DNA of 64,000 nt from Mucilaginibacter sp. UR6-11 (GTDB taxonomy: Bacteria; Bacteroidota; Bacteroidia; Sphingobacteriales; Sphingobacteriaceae). Numbering within the stretch: position 1 is the first letter of the stretch; every line of letters begins with the position of its first letter. The notes under the pieces were generated by a model. It was not told the DNA's origin. It saw only the letters and a program-made list of their open reading frames with translations, and did not search any database. The DNA lies in assembly GCF_020880695.1 (NCBI RefSeq), contig NZ_JAJIWO010000003.1, forward strand, positions 124,001 through 188,000. Reading direction: 5' to 3'. The translations under genes and the position numbers were made by a program. Positions 42,398-52,500 of the stretch are shown piece after piece.

Positions 42398-42913
42398 TTA
42401 CCAATTATTAAAGGCCTTATTGAAAATATCGTCTATAAGTTGTTTAACAACTCCCTTTATAAGGTTTTGTTCCTGCGAGTTGATATCGCCGGTAAAGTTC
42501 ACGGTCTTGGTAAACGTTTGATCAAAATTAAGCTTTTTGTCAGCATCATACACAAACTTAACCTTAACGGTGATGGTTAAAACTTCGGCATTGGCAATTG
42601 GCGGCTTATTGGGGTCGCTTGCCTGGATAGATACCGGGGCATAAGAATAACCCACTATTGCACCACTCATATTAGCCTTACCCTCGCCGGCAACAATACT
42701 TATACTGGTGGTAGACCGGATGCGCTCTTTCAACGCCTCTGTAAATATCTGGCTTAAGTTTGATACTACTATGGGTGCATCATTCTCAAAAAAATCAATA
42801 TGTATGGTTGTCATTGCCTTAGGCACCACCGACCCTGATAAGGTGTAACAGCCGGGCGAAACGGAGATCAACGCGCCTAATACCAAATATATACCCAATA
42901 ACCTTTTCATCAA
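42398..42913 (-). CDS. lptE: LptE-like lipopolysaccharide assembly lipoprotein
   Basis: LptE plugs the LptD barrel in the outer membrane and helps place lipopolysaccharide. The 171-residue protein has a lipoprotein signal with lipid-accepting Cys22 (SPGCYTLSG), then the LptE family features IHIDFFENDAP, SQIFTEALKERIRS and the end INSQEQNLIKGVVKQLIDDIFNKAF. A second Met at the N-terminus makes the start 42910 or 42913. It is two bases from the regulator gene (42916) and 21 from the acidic protein, so probably cotranscribed. Confidence 0.85.
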   Translation of the reverse strand: MMKRLLGIYLVLGALISVSPGCYTLSGSVVPKAMTTIHIDFFENDAPIVVSNLSQIFTEALKERIRSTTSISIVAGEGKANMSGAIVGYSYAPVSIQASDPNKPPIANAEVLTITVKVKFVYDADKKLNFDQTFTKTVNFTGDINSQEQNLIKGVVKQLIDDIFNKAFNNW

Positions 42914-42915
42914 CC

Positions 42916-44145
42916 CTATAAATTTAATTCTTTTATTTTCCTGTAAAGAGTTCTTTCTGATATCCCCAGCTCGTTTGCAGCCAGCTTACGTTTGCCCTTA
43001 TGCTTTTTAAGCGCTTTACGTATCAGGTCAGACTCCTTTTCAATTAACGATAATGACTCTTCAACTTCCTCAGCCTCGTGCGTTATGTTGTAGCCATCGT
43101 TGTTATTAACGGGTTGTTGTATGGTAAATTGTTGGTCGGTATTACCGGCCGGCATTTCTATATCCCGGTACAATTGGTTTATCGCCTGTGATTGATTGGC
43201 AAAGCTGGGCGTTACACCGCCATGCTCAATAATATCAGCCACCAGTTTCTTAAGCTCAACCATATCACGCTTCATATCAAACAGTACTTTGTATAATATG
43301 TCCCGTTCAGAAAAATCCTCTTTTGCCTGGTTACCAATGCGCATTGGCAGGTTTTTACCGTTTGCTTCCTGCGGGATGTAAGTCAATAACGTTTGACCGG
43401 TAATTACATGATCCCGCTCTAAGACAGCCAGCTGTTCGGCCATGTTTTTTAGCTGACGCACGTTGCCCGGCCAGGAGTAATTGATCAGCACCTGTTGCGC
43501 CTCATCATCCAGCTGGATAGGTGGTGTGCGATATTTATCAGTAAAATCTGACGTAAACTTTCTAAACAGCAGGTAAATATCCTCTTTCCTGTCGCGCAAT
43601 GGCGGGATGCGCAATGGCACTGTGTTTAAGCGATAATAAAGGTCTTCACGAAATTTGCCGTTCTTCACCGCATCGTAAACATCCACATTGGTGGCTGCAA
43701 TAACCCGCACATTGGTTTTCTCAACTTTGGATGAGCCCACCTTAATGTATTGACCTGATTCCAACACACGCAGCAAACGCGCCTGGGTACCCAACGGCAT
43801 TTCGGCAATTTCATCAAGGAAGATGGTACCGCCGTTTACCGTTTCAAAATATCCTTTACGTTCGCCTACGGCGCCTGTATAAGCACCCTTTTCGTGGCCA
43901 AATAATTCAGAATCAATCGTACCTTCAGGTATCGCACCACAGTTAACTGCTATAAACGGCCCATGTTTACGTGGGCTCATCTGGTGTATAATGTGCGAGA
44001 AAACCTCTTTACCACTGCCGCTCTCCCCTGTTATTAAAACAGAAATATCAGTGGGTGCTACCTGGTAAGCTATATTTATTGCCCGGTTCAATAATGGCGA
44101 ATTGCCAATTATACCGTAGCGTTGTTTAATTTCTTGTATTTCCAT
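42916..44145 (-). CDS. Sigma-54-interacting transcriptional activator without receiver domain
   Basis: The 409-residue protein has an AAA+ domain with Walker A GESGSGKE (40-47), the sigma-54 contact loop GAYTGA (87-92), Walker B with FLDEIAEM (about 109-116) and a typical sensor region. A C-terminal Fis-type helix-turn-helix follows at about 370-409 (HKGKRKLAANELGISERTLYR). The N-terminus is only about 20 residues, so there is no receiver or PAS domain. Its inputs are unknown; in the regulator-lptE-secG order it is conserved in Bacteroidota. Intact GAYTGA argues that it does engage sigma-54. Confidence 0.9.
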   Translation of the reverse strand: MEIQEIKQRYGIIGNSPLLNRAINIAYQVAPTDISVLITGESGSGKEVFSHIIHQMSPRKHGPFIAVNCGAIPEGTIDSELFGHEKGAYTGAVGERKGYFETVNGGTIFLDEIAEMPLGTQARLLRVLESGQYIKVGSSKVEKTNVRVIAATNVDVYDAVKNGKFREDLYYRLNTVPLRIPPLRDRKEDIYLLFRKFTSDFTDKYRTPPIQLDDEAQQVLINYSWPGNVRQLKNMAEQLAVLERDHVITGQTLLTYIPQEANGKNLPMRIGNQAKEDFSERDILYKVLFDMKRDMVELKKLVADIIEHGGVTPSFANQSQAINQLYRDIEMPAGNTDQQFTIQQPVNNNDGYNITHEAEEVEESLSLIEKESDLIRKALKKHKGKRKLAANELGISERTLYRKIKELNL

Positions 44146-44170
44146 GCCCCATAGCCCCCTAAAGGGGGAA
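44146..44170. repeat. CCCCCTAAAGGGGG-type intergenic repeat
   Basis: The palindrome CCCCCT-AA-AGGGGG (44155-44168) lies next to CCCCATAG upstream of the sigma-54 activator start. I recall this word as a dispersed, usually intergenic repeat of Sphingobacteriaceae and relatives; that is from memory. It falls between the miaB end and the activator start. Confidence 0.5.
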
Positions 44171-44187
44171 TATTTAGGTGTAATTTA

Positions 44188-45609
44188 TTAGTCTACTATT
44201 GTGCCCATTAATGTAGCGGTTGTACATCTTTCGGCAATAACATTCACATATTGGCCGGGCTTAAATCGTTCGTCTACCGGAAAAACCATCATGGCATTTT
44301 GATCGGTACGGCCTGCGTAATCGTTTTTTGATTTTTTTGAAAAACCTTCTATTAATACTTTTTGCACTTTCCCAAGCTGTGCCTGTAAACGTACCAGCGA
44401 ATATTTTTGCTGCAGGGCGACAATTTCCGTTAACCTCGCGGCTTTTACTGTTTCGGGGATATCATCCGCATAACGTTTGGCAGCCAAGGTACCGGGGCGC
44501 TCTGAATACATGAACATATAAGCAAAATCATATTGCACATATTCCATCATGCTTACGGTTTCTTTATGCTCTTCGTCTGTTTCCGTACAAAATCCAGTGA
44601 TTATATCCGTTGATATGGCACACTCCGGGATGATCCGGCGGATAGCATCGATCCGGTTGATGTACCATTCGCGGTCATAAGTACGGTTCATTAACTCCAG
44701 CACACGGCTGTTGCCTGACTGTACCGGTAAATGGATATAGTTACAAATGTTATCGTATTTAGCTATGGTATGTAAAACCTCGTCGGTAATATCTTTTGGA
44801 TGCGAGGTTGAAAAACGCACGCGCAGATCAGGATTAATTAAGGCAACCAGCTCTAACAAATTAGCAAAGTTAACCTTATTGGTTCCGTCTTCGTTTTCCC
44901 ATTTGTATGAATCCACATTCTGTCCCAACAAAGTAACCTCGCGGTAGCCGCTGTTGAACAGGTCGGTACATTCGGCTACTATCGATATGGCATCACGGCT
45001 GCGTTCGCGGCCGCGGGTAAAAGGCACCACGCAAAAAGAGCACATATTATCGCAACCGCGCATAATAGATACAAACGCATTAATGCCGTTGCTGTTTAAG
45101 CGCACCGGGCTAATGTCCGCATAAGTTTCCTCGCGTGACAATAAAACGTTTACCGCTTTCTGGCCGCTATCAACCCGGTCTATCAGGTTTGGCAGGTCGC
45201 GGTAGGCATCAGGGCCAACCACTACATCAACCAATTTTTCTTCTTCTAAAAATTTGGCTTTTAACCGCTCGGCCATGCAACCCAGCACACCAACTACCAT
45301 CCCGGGGTTTTTAGATTTGGCAACCTTAAATTCTTTCAGCCGGTTGCGCACCCGGGTTTCGGCATTTTCACGGATAGAACAGGTATTGATAAAAATCACA
45401 TCCGCACTCGTATAATCATTGGTTGTTTCAAATCCTTTTTCTGCCAAAATGGAAGCAACTATCTCACTATCAGAAAAATTCATGGCGCAGCCATAACTTT
45501 CAATATAAAGTTTGCGCCCATTGTTTTTGCCGGCAACAGGTTCTAATAATAAAGCTTCCCCCTGCCTGCTCTCGTCATGTACTTTATCCGGAATAACCAA
45601 ATCCATCAT
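44188..45609 (-). CDS. miaB: tRNA-2-methylthio-N6-dimethylallyladenosine synthase MiaB
   Basis: MiaB is a radical-SAM methylthiotransferase modifying A37 of tRNAs. The 473-residue protein has the N-terminal methylthio cluster Cys at 41, 77 and 111, the radical-SAM CxxxCxxC at 186, 190 and 193 (GCDNMCSFC), and a C-terminal TRAM domain with [16 protein letters not shown]. The length is normal, with a longer N-terminal tail. Starts at 45609 or 45606 (two Met). A TATTTTTG element at 45630-45637 (minus) may be the -7 box, although no -33 box is seen. Confidence 0.97.
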   Translation of the reverse strand: MMDLVIPDKVHDESRQGEALLLEPVAGKNNGRKLYIESYGCAMNFSDSEIVASILAEKGFETTNDYTSADVIFINTCSIRENAETRVRNRLKEFKVAKSKNPGMVVGVLGCMAERLKAKFLEEEKLVDVVVGPDAYRDLPNLIDRVDSGQKAVNVLLSREETYADISPVRLNSNGINAFVSIMRGCDNMCSFCVVPFTRGRERSRDAISIVAECTDLFNSGYREVTLLGQNVDSYKWENEDGTNKVNFANLLELVALINPDLRVRFSTSHPKDITDEVLHTIAKYDNICNYIHLPVQSGNSRVLELMNRTYDREWYINRIDAIRRIIPECAISTDIITGFCTETDEEHKETVSMMEYVQYDFAYMFMYSERPGTLAAKRYADDIPETVKAARLTEIVALQQKYSLVRLQAQLGKVQKVLIEGFSKKSKNDYAGRTDQNAMMVFPVDERFKPGQYVNVIAERCTTATLMGTIVD

Positions 45610-45779
45610 TTTTATAAAAATTTGAGCTGCAAAAATACATAAAATTTAAATAACAGGTGACAGATTGGCAGAATAATGAAACTTTAAAAATCACGCTTAA
45701 GGGCCGTATTTACTGCAGGCGCATTTCACGGTAACAAAACAGGTTTATGATTGTTAATTAATTTTAAAGCAATCAATTA

Positions 45780-47633
45780 ATGGCACAAACCCATACAACC
45801 AGGTATACAATACGTAAATGGCCTATAGTTATACTGGTAATTATTTTTTTGTTAGGAGGTGCCGGCTGGTATGCTTACAACAGATATTTTGCGGGCAATA
45901 AATGGAAACCGCTGCTACAGGCCAGGTTAAAAGAAATGATACTTAAATCATCCGATAGTCTGTATCATATAGAATATTCTGATTTCGATTTGAACCTGGC
46001 ATCAGGCGACGCCACGCTTTCTGACTTTAAGCTGGTGCCTGATTCGGCCATTTACCAAAAACTGGTAGCCGAAAGAAAAGCACCCGATAACCTGTTTACG
46101 CTAAGCGTAAAAAAACTAACTATTAAAAATGTGGGCGCTAAAAAAGCTTTAAATGAAAAGATCCTGATCATCGATAATATCACAATCGACAAGCCTGATC
46201 TTACCATAGTAAACAAACGCTACAGTTTTAATGATACTGTTAAAGTTGGTAAACCCAAAACGCCTTACCAGCTGATAAAAAACATATTTAAGCAGTTGCG
46301 TATTGATTCTATTGCATTAAAAGATATCAGCGTAAATTATGTCAATAAAAACAATCCTGTAACCAAGCAAACGGCATTAAAGCACCTGGATATTAATATC
46401 TCCCGGGTGTTGATAGACTCACTATCGGCCCTGGACAGCAACCGTTTTTATTATACCAAAGGGATTGATTTTGTGCTGCATGACTATAAAATTGCAACAC
46501 CCGACAGCTTATACAGTGCCAGGCTTGGGCAGGTTTACTTCTCAACCGCCAAACGTGAGATCATACTGGATAACGTAAGTTTTACTCCCCGTTATAACCG
46601 AACAGATTTTTATAAAAAACTGGGGACATCCGGTGATATATTTACGCTTAACTTTAAAAAGATAGCCATTACGGATATTGATCTGCAACGTTTTCTGCGC
46701 GATCAAAAGCTCTATGCCGGCATCATGGATGTAGCCAATGCTAATGTACAGATCTACAGCAATAGTAATTACAAGGGCAAAAAATCAATAAAAATTGGTA
46801 AAGATCCGCAGCAGGCGCTACAGAAGGTGGCGCTGGATATGAAGCTGGGCAAATTAAATCTTACCCATAGCGACATTATCTACTCTGAGCTGGATGCTAT
46901 CACGCAGCAAACCGGCGTAATTACCTTTAACAATACCACCGGCCACTTTTTTAACGTAACAAATGATGATGACGTTAAAAAAAAGGACCCGTTTATGATA
47001 GCGCGCATCAGCACCCACTTTATGAATGCTGCACCCTTACAGGTAAATTTTAAATTTAACCTGAATGCAAAGGACGGCGCTTTTAATTACTCAGGCTCCC
47101 TGGGCAGGTTTGATGGCCGAATATTGGATAAACTGGTAAAACCTTTAGCGCTGGTACACGTAAAAAGTGCTGATATTGAACGGTTAAACTTTAATGTAAA
47201 CGCCAGCAACTATGCCGGCAAAGGGCATTTAGAATTTTATTATAAAAATCTAAATGTTGAGCTGCTTAAAAAGGTAGATGGCCAGGCAAAATTACAAACA
47301 CAGGGCCTGATATCAAAAATAGCCAATTCGTTAATTATTGATAATGATAATCCAGACAGCAAGGGTAATTTTAGGGCGGGGCCGATTAATTTAAAACGCG
47401 AACCTACAGTATCATTCTTTAGCTTTTTGTATAAAGGATTATTAGATGGATTAAAACCAAGTGTTGGTTTTACCAAAAAAACCGAAGGTACCGTTAACAA
47501 GGTGGTAACCAAAGTAACTACCCTGGTTGATAAATTTAATAAATTTAAATCCGACCGTAAAGAACGCAAACTGGAACGCCAGGCAAGGCGACAGGCAAAA
47601 AAGGACTCAATAGCAAATCTTAAAAAGCAGTAA
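45780..47633 (+). CDS. AsmA/DUF748-like envelope protein, first of two paralogues
   Basis: The 617-residue protein starts with a membrane anchor (about 12-34, WPIVILVIIFLLGG), followed by a long beta-rich periplasmic-type region that starts with SSDSLYHIEYSDFDLNLASGD as in AsmA/DUF748 proteins. It ends with a strongly basic tail (about 585-617, many Lys and Arg) with RKERKLERQARRQAKK. AsmA-like proteins bridge the envelope and are linked to lipid transport, but I assign only a resemblance. The next gene, in the same frame order, starts on the base after its stop and has the same layout, which shows tandem duplication. Confidence 0.6.
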   Translation: MAQTHTTRYTIRKWPIVILVIIFLLGGAGWYAYNRYFAGNKWKPLLQARLKEMILKSSDSLYHIEYSDFDLNLASGDATLSDFKLVPDSAIYQKLVAERKAPDNLFTLSVKKLTIKNVGAKKALNEKILIIDNITIDKPDLTIVNKRYSFNDTVKVGKPKTPYQLIKNIFKQLRIDSIALKDISVNYVNKNNPVTKQTALKHLDINISRVLIDSLSALDSNRFYYTKGIDFVLHDYKIATPDSLYSARLGQVYFSTAKREIILDNVSFTPRYNRTDFYKKLGTSGDIFTLNFKKIAITDIDLQRFLRDQKLYAGIMDVANANVQIYSNSNYKGKKSIKIGKDPQQALQKVALDMKLGKLNLTHSDIIYSELDAITQQTGVITFNNTTGHFFNVTNDDDVKKKDPFMIARISTHFMNAAPLQVNFKFNLNAKDGAFNYSGSLGRFDGRILDKLVKPLALVHVKSADIERLNFNVNASNYAGKGHLEFYYKNLNVELLKKVDGQAKLQTQGLISKIANSLIIDNDNPDSKGNFRAGPINLKREPTVSFFSFLYKGLLDGLKPSVGFTKKTEGTVNKVVTKVTTLVDKFNKFKSDRKERKLERQARRQAKKDSIANLKKQ

Positions 47634-49469
47634 ATGGCGTCAAATTTCCTGAAGCATAAATGGCAAAAAATAACGCTTATTACTACAGGCATCTTTCTGG
47701 CTTTACTCTTTATCGTCGCTTTTTTTGTTAACTTGTATTGGTCGCCTATTTTGTCGGCCAAAGTTAAAAGCGCTGTATTAAACGGCACAGATAGTTTGTA
47801 TACGGTTGATTTTTCGGCTGCCGAACTGCATATACTGGAAGGCCGCATCATTATCTACAACATTGATCTAAAGGTTGACAGTGCGGTTTATAACCGCCGT
47901 AAAGCACAACACCTCGCGCCTAATAATTTAACAACCCTGCATGTTAAACGGTTAGTATTGTCGCATATTCATCCGTTAAAGCTATATTTTGATCATATTC
48001 TGGATATCGACCGGATAACACTTACCTCGCCCGACGTTAAGATGAGTCACCAGCTTAATCATCTGAAGGACACGGTTAATAAAGACAATCGAACGTTATG
48101 GCAAAAGATATCCAGGTCATTAAAATATATACACGTTGGTGATATTTTTTTAAATGATGTTAAACTAAAATATGATGACTACTCGGGCAAAACTTTAGCG
48201 GTATCAGAGCTCAGGGAAATGAATATACAGGCAAATGAACTGCTGATCGACTCCTTAACCCAAACCGATACTTCACGTACGCTTTACTGCAAAGACATAG
48301 TGGCCGACCTGAATAATTACAAAGGCACGTTACCAAACGGACTTTACACCTATACGGTAAACCGGCTTAAATTTTCAACGCATACCGCACAAATCAATAT
48401 ATTTGGTTTCTCGCTTATCCCTACACCCGGTTTCTTTAGCAAAACAGATCAGGGCCGTTATACTATAAAGCTGGACTCTATCCAGCTCAATAAATTTGAT
48501 TTTTTAACCTACAATAAATACCATTCTGTTTCGGCATCAAGCCTGATATTTAGCCATGGGAGCCTTGATATATTTGGCAATCCCAATCCGCATACCAACA
48601 ATAAAGACCGTATAAAAAGTTTTCCGCATGTAGCTTTAGGCCTCATCGGTACCGATATCAAAATAGATACCATCCTGGCGCGTAAAATAGATATCAGCTA
48701 TGGCGAGCACAATAAAAAATCCGGGCAAAGCGGCACTATCACATTTAACAATACTCATGGCGAGCTATTAAACATTACTACCAACAAGTCCGCGCTTCAA
48801 AAAAACAATATTGCCAAAGCGCATATTACCAGTCATTTTATGGACAGCGGCAAACTTGATACTTATTTTACATTCAATCTTACAGCCGGCGATGCCGCAT
48901 ACTCTTACAAAGGACAGCTGGGCCCTATGGACATGGGGGTTATAAACCCTGCTACCATGCCCCTGGCTTTGGTTAAAATAACATCAGGTACATTAAAGCA
49001 ATTTGATTTTGACTTTGAGGCAAACAGGAACGCCTCAAAAGGGAAAGTTATCATTTTATACAATGATCTTAAAGTAAATATCTTAAAAGCTGATTCAGTA
49101 AATGCCTCGCTTAATAACAAGCTGGTAGCGTCTATGTTTGCCAACGTGTTTATTCTGAAGCATAACAATCCGGATCAGGCAGGCGAAATTCCGCGCTCAT
49201 TTAATGTAAATTATAACAGGCCGGTTAACTCGCCTTTCTTTAAAACCATCTGGCAAACCTTGCTGCTGGGTATTAAACCTGCTGTTGGCTATGATGAAAA
49301 AACCCGGAAAGCTACTGCCGCCCGCATGGCAAAAGGCGAGCTTAATAAAAAGAACCATCTGCTAAAAAAAGCCAGGCGTATACAAAAACGTGCCGAGCGT
49401 AAGCTAAACCGAAAATTGAAAAAAGAGCAAAAAGAAGCCCGGAAGTACGCGGAGTTGAATAAGCGTTAA
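47634..49469 (+). CDS. AsmA/DUF748-like envelope protein, second of two paralogues
   Basis: The 611-residue protein repeats the plan of the previous gene: N-terminal membrane helix (about 14-33), beta-rich body with NGTDSLYTVDFSAAELHILEG at about residues 43-63, and matching segments such as GTITFNNTHGELLNIT (compare GVITFNNTTGHFFNVT in the paralogue). It also ends with a basic tail (RIQKRAERKLNRKLKKEQKE). The start codon directly follows the previous stop with no gap, so the two are cotranscribed and probably translationally coupled. It is convergent with sprA. Confidence 0.6.
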   Translation: MASNFLKHKWQKITLITTGIFLALLFIVAFFVNLYWSPILSAKVKSAVLNGTDSLYTVDFSAAELHILEGRIIIYNIDLKVDSAVYNRRKAQHLAPNNLTTLHVKRLVLSHIHPLKLYFDHILDIDRITLTSPDVKMSHQLNHLKDTVNKDNRTLWQKISRSLKYIHVGDIFLNDVKLKYDDYSGKTLAVSELREMNIQANELLIDSLTQTDTSRTLYCKDIVADLNNYKGTLPNGLYTYTVNRLKFSTHTAQINIFGFSLIPTPGFFSKTDQGRYTIKLDSIQLNKFDFLTYNKYHSVSASSLIFSHGSLDIFGNPNPHTNNKDRIKSFPHVALGLIGTDIKIDTILARKIDISYGEHNKKSGQSGTITFNNTHGELLNITTNKSALQKNNIAKAHITSHFMDSGKLDTYFTFNLTAGDAAYSYKGQLGPMDMGVINPATMPLALVKITSGTLKQFDFDFEANRNASKGKVIILYNDLKVNILKADSVNASLNNKLVASMFANVFILKHNNPDQAGEIPRSFNVNYNRPVNSPFFKTIWQTLLLGIKPAVGYDEKTRKATAARMAKGELNKKNHLLKKARRIQKRAERKLNRKLKKEQKEARKYAELNKR

Positions 49470-49543
49470 CTAATCATTTTAGATCTTTAAGACAAGCCGG
49501 AGCATCGTTCTGCATAAAAGAGAAGATGCTATCACAAATTTTA

Positions 49544-52500
49544 TTACTGCAACAACAATTTCAGGTTAACCCCAAAATTTGTAAAGGAAGTATTAAATGC
49601 CTGCGAGGTAAATGGCTTGGTTAAGTTTGAATCATAGAACAGATTCAATATAAATCGCTGACTGATGGAATAATCAATTGATGGCCGGTAAGTAATATTT
49701 TGCGCTCCGGATGATATTTGCGCAGCGGTAACATCGGCCTGGTATATCAATGTTTTATTATCACGCAAAGCAAAGTCAAGCTTAAAATTCAGATCATTTT
49801 TCAGGATCAGGTTATTAAACATACCGAACGGGAACCTGAAATTTTTGGTTTTGTACCCAAAACCAAAAGTGATAACATGATCGTTTTGCTGGGTAAGCTG
49901 GCTGTTTAATAAACTCAGGCTAAGCGCACGGCTTTGACGGTACTCAAAATTGGCAGTCACGTTATTTTTAAAACGGACGTCGATCCCCAGCAATGGAATA
50001 AACTGCTCTAAAATAGTGATCTGCGAAAACTGGTATTGCGGCAGGAAATCATTATTAACATCCCTTGCGCTTGATGCGCCGTTAGCCTCCCGGTACTGCA
50101 ATAAAGTGTTATAACCGCTTACGGTATAAGCCGACTGATACCCATGCCTGATATCAAACGAATCAAACAATTCTTCAAACAATGCCATGTGTCCGAAGCC
50201 GCTGTAAGTAATTTGCCAGTTAGGTATTGGGATAGCGGGGAATTGGTTAAGGCTGGCCCCGGAAGCGCTTTTACCCGTATAAGCAGCCAGGAAGGCCGGC
50301 ACCAACACATTTTGCGAGTTAGGCCCGTAACCATCCGCATAACCGCTTGTTCCGGTACCCGCCGAATTTGGATTGTTTTTCCCTAATCGTTGGGAGATTT
50401 CGGCGCGGTTATCCAAAAATTTCTGGAATGGCGCCGAAGTGTTGTTAATGCCGGTCTCTTTTGAAAAAGCGGTGGCCAGCGAGAAATAGGAAACACTGTA
50501 ATCGCCGGTAGTATTGGGTGCCAGGTTCTCAAAAGCGCCTGTGGCACTTAAAAATTTAAAATTGGTTTGGTAGGTATGATTCTGTGTTTTAAATGCCGTT
50601 AACTGTATTCGCAGATCGGATATGGGCTCAACACTGGCTTTCAGGTGCAAATCCTCACTAACAGATTGTACATATAGCTGGTTTTGCAACGTATCTGATG
50701 ATATCCAGCCACGGCTTACGGCCCGGCTGCGGATATCGGCCTGGCTACCTAATAAAAAGCCGATGCCCGGCGAATCATAACTTAAGTCCTCACCAAATAA
50801 ATTTGATTGCGGCAGGTACCCCGGCAGAAAAGTACCGTCAGACCGGGTGTATGATGCATTGATATTTTTAACACTGGTAATTAAGCCGGTTAACAGCCGT
50901 GTAAACGTGCTGTTTTTAGGATTGTTGCCGTTTCTTAAATAGGGTATCTTATTGTATAAAGTCACTAAATTAAGGGCTGGGTCCAGCTGTATTTTACGCG
51001 CGTTTTGTATGCTGTTACCTACGTTAAACTGCGGGTTGCCTATCGCAAACTCGGGGGCCGCCTGCCAGGTAAAGTTGGTGCTGTAGTGGGCAATCATTGC
51101 GGTCCAATCCATACCCGGGATCTTACTTAACGGCACCGTATAATTAATATTAAACGTATGATTATAGTTAGTGGTACGGCCAAGCTTACGGATATTTTGC
51201 CATAGTGTATCAATCTTTAAACCATCTAAACGGCCATAAGGCTCATCAACTACCGACAGGTTGGTGGCATCGATATCCATGGTTAATGATTTGGTAAGGT
51301 TCCAGCCCAGGCCGTAAACACGGGTTATGTTAAACGTTTTGTTGTAGTTGGTAGGTATAAACACCGGGTTATTGATATCATTGTTCCGCGGCGAATTTTC
51401 TGAGTAAAAACGGTCAAAATTTATACTGAAATTTAAACGGGTTGGCGCCAGGCTAAAGTTAATGTCCCTGATCAGCGCCAGTGTGTTGTTCTTAATGATC
51501 TTTTCAAACGGGCTAATATATTTTGGTTGATTGGCGTAGTTGTAAGCCAGCGCTACGTGATAAGTTTTTTCCAGGTCGCTTTCCGTACTAAAATCATGAT
51601 GCGTATATTCTGTGTAAGCATAGCTGGCGTTGAAGTTCTCAATATCATAAACATGCACCGGGGCCGGTTTGGTAGAGGTGCGCTCTTTATGCATATTAGT
51701 AAAGTTGACACTTTTACGCATGGTATAATCCTCGGCGGCATTTTTGATCGAGTCGCGCTGTTTTGAAGATGTAGCGGCGTTAAGCGTTTGCTTTAACAGG
51801 ATATCAGGCTGCGCCGGGTCATATTGCGGCGTGTTTGTTTGGTTTGAAACATTGATATAAGCCGGGATCTTTATTCCGCTTTTCGTCGGGAAGAACCTGC
51901 CCAGGTCCATATTGGCCGATATATCATAACCTTGGTTGTTGGTTAACTGGCGATCTTCCAGCTTTGAATCAAGTGCGCCAAAGCCAGCCGTACTCTTGTT
52001 GCCCGATATGGTAACATTACCAATATCGGCCAGTTTAAAATCCGCACGCCCAATAGCCGCCCAGCCGCCCTTATTATCAAAGTCGGTAAGCCGTAATTCA
52101 TCAAACCAAACAATCGCTGATTTATTTAACCCGTCATCAACCCCAACCGGCTGATTGTTGCGATAAGGATTTCGTACACCGAGCATGATTGTTCGCAGCC
52201 GGCTAAGATCCGGCACCCCCATAATGGTTATCTTATTGCGTCCGTTAGCATAGGTGAACGGCTTGTTTATTGGCCAGGGTAAGCCGTTAAATTTGGCATT
52301 GTTCCGCGCTATCTTTGCATCTGTTAGTAAGGACAGCTCGATATCCAGGGCATTTGCATCCGGCCATATTGAATTGGCATTGGTAGTACCCGGCGGTGTT
52401 ATTGTCAGCGGTATTTCGTACTCATAATAGTTATCCTGGTAATCCGCACCTAAACGGATAAAGGCGCTTACATCATTATCATGCAGGGTATTTTGATTGG

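Noticed and set aside
49501..49530. Hairpin AGCATC/GATGCT between the second AsmA-like gene and sprA
   Set aside because: Only six pairs with an 18-base loop and no U-tract; too weak to call a terminator.
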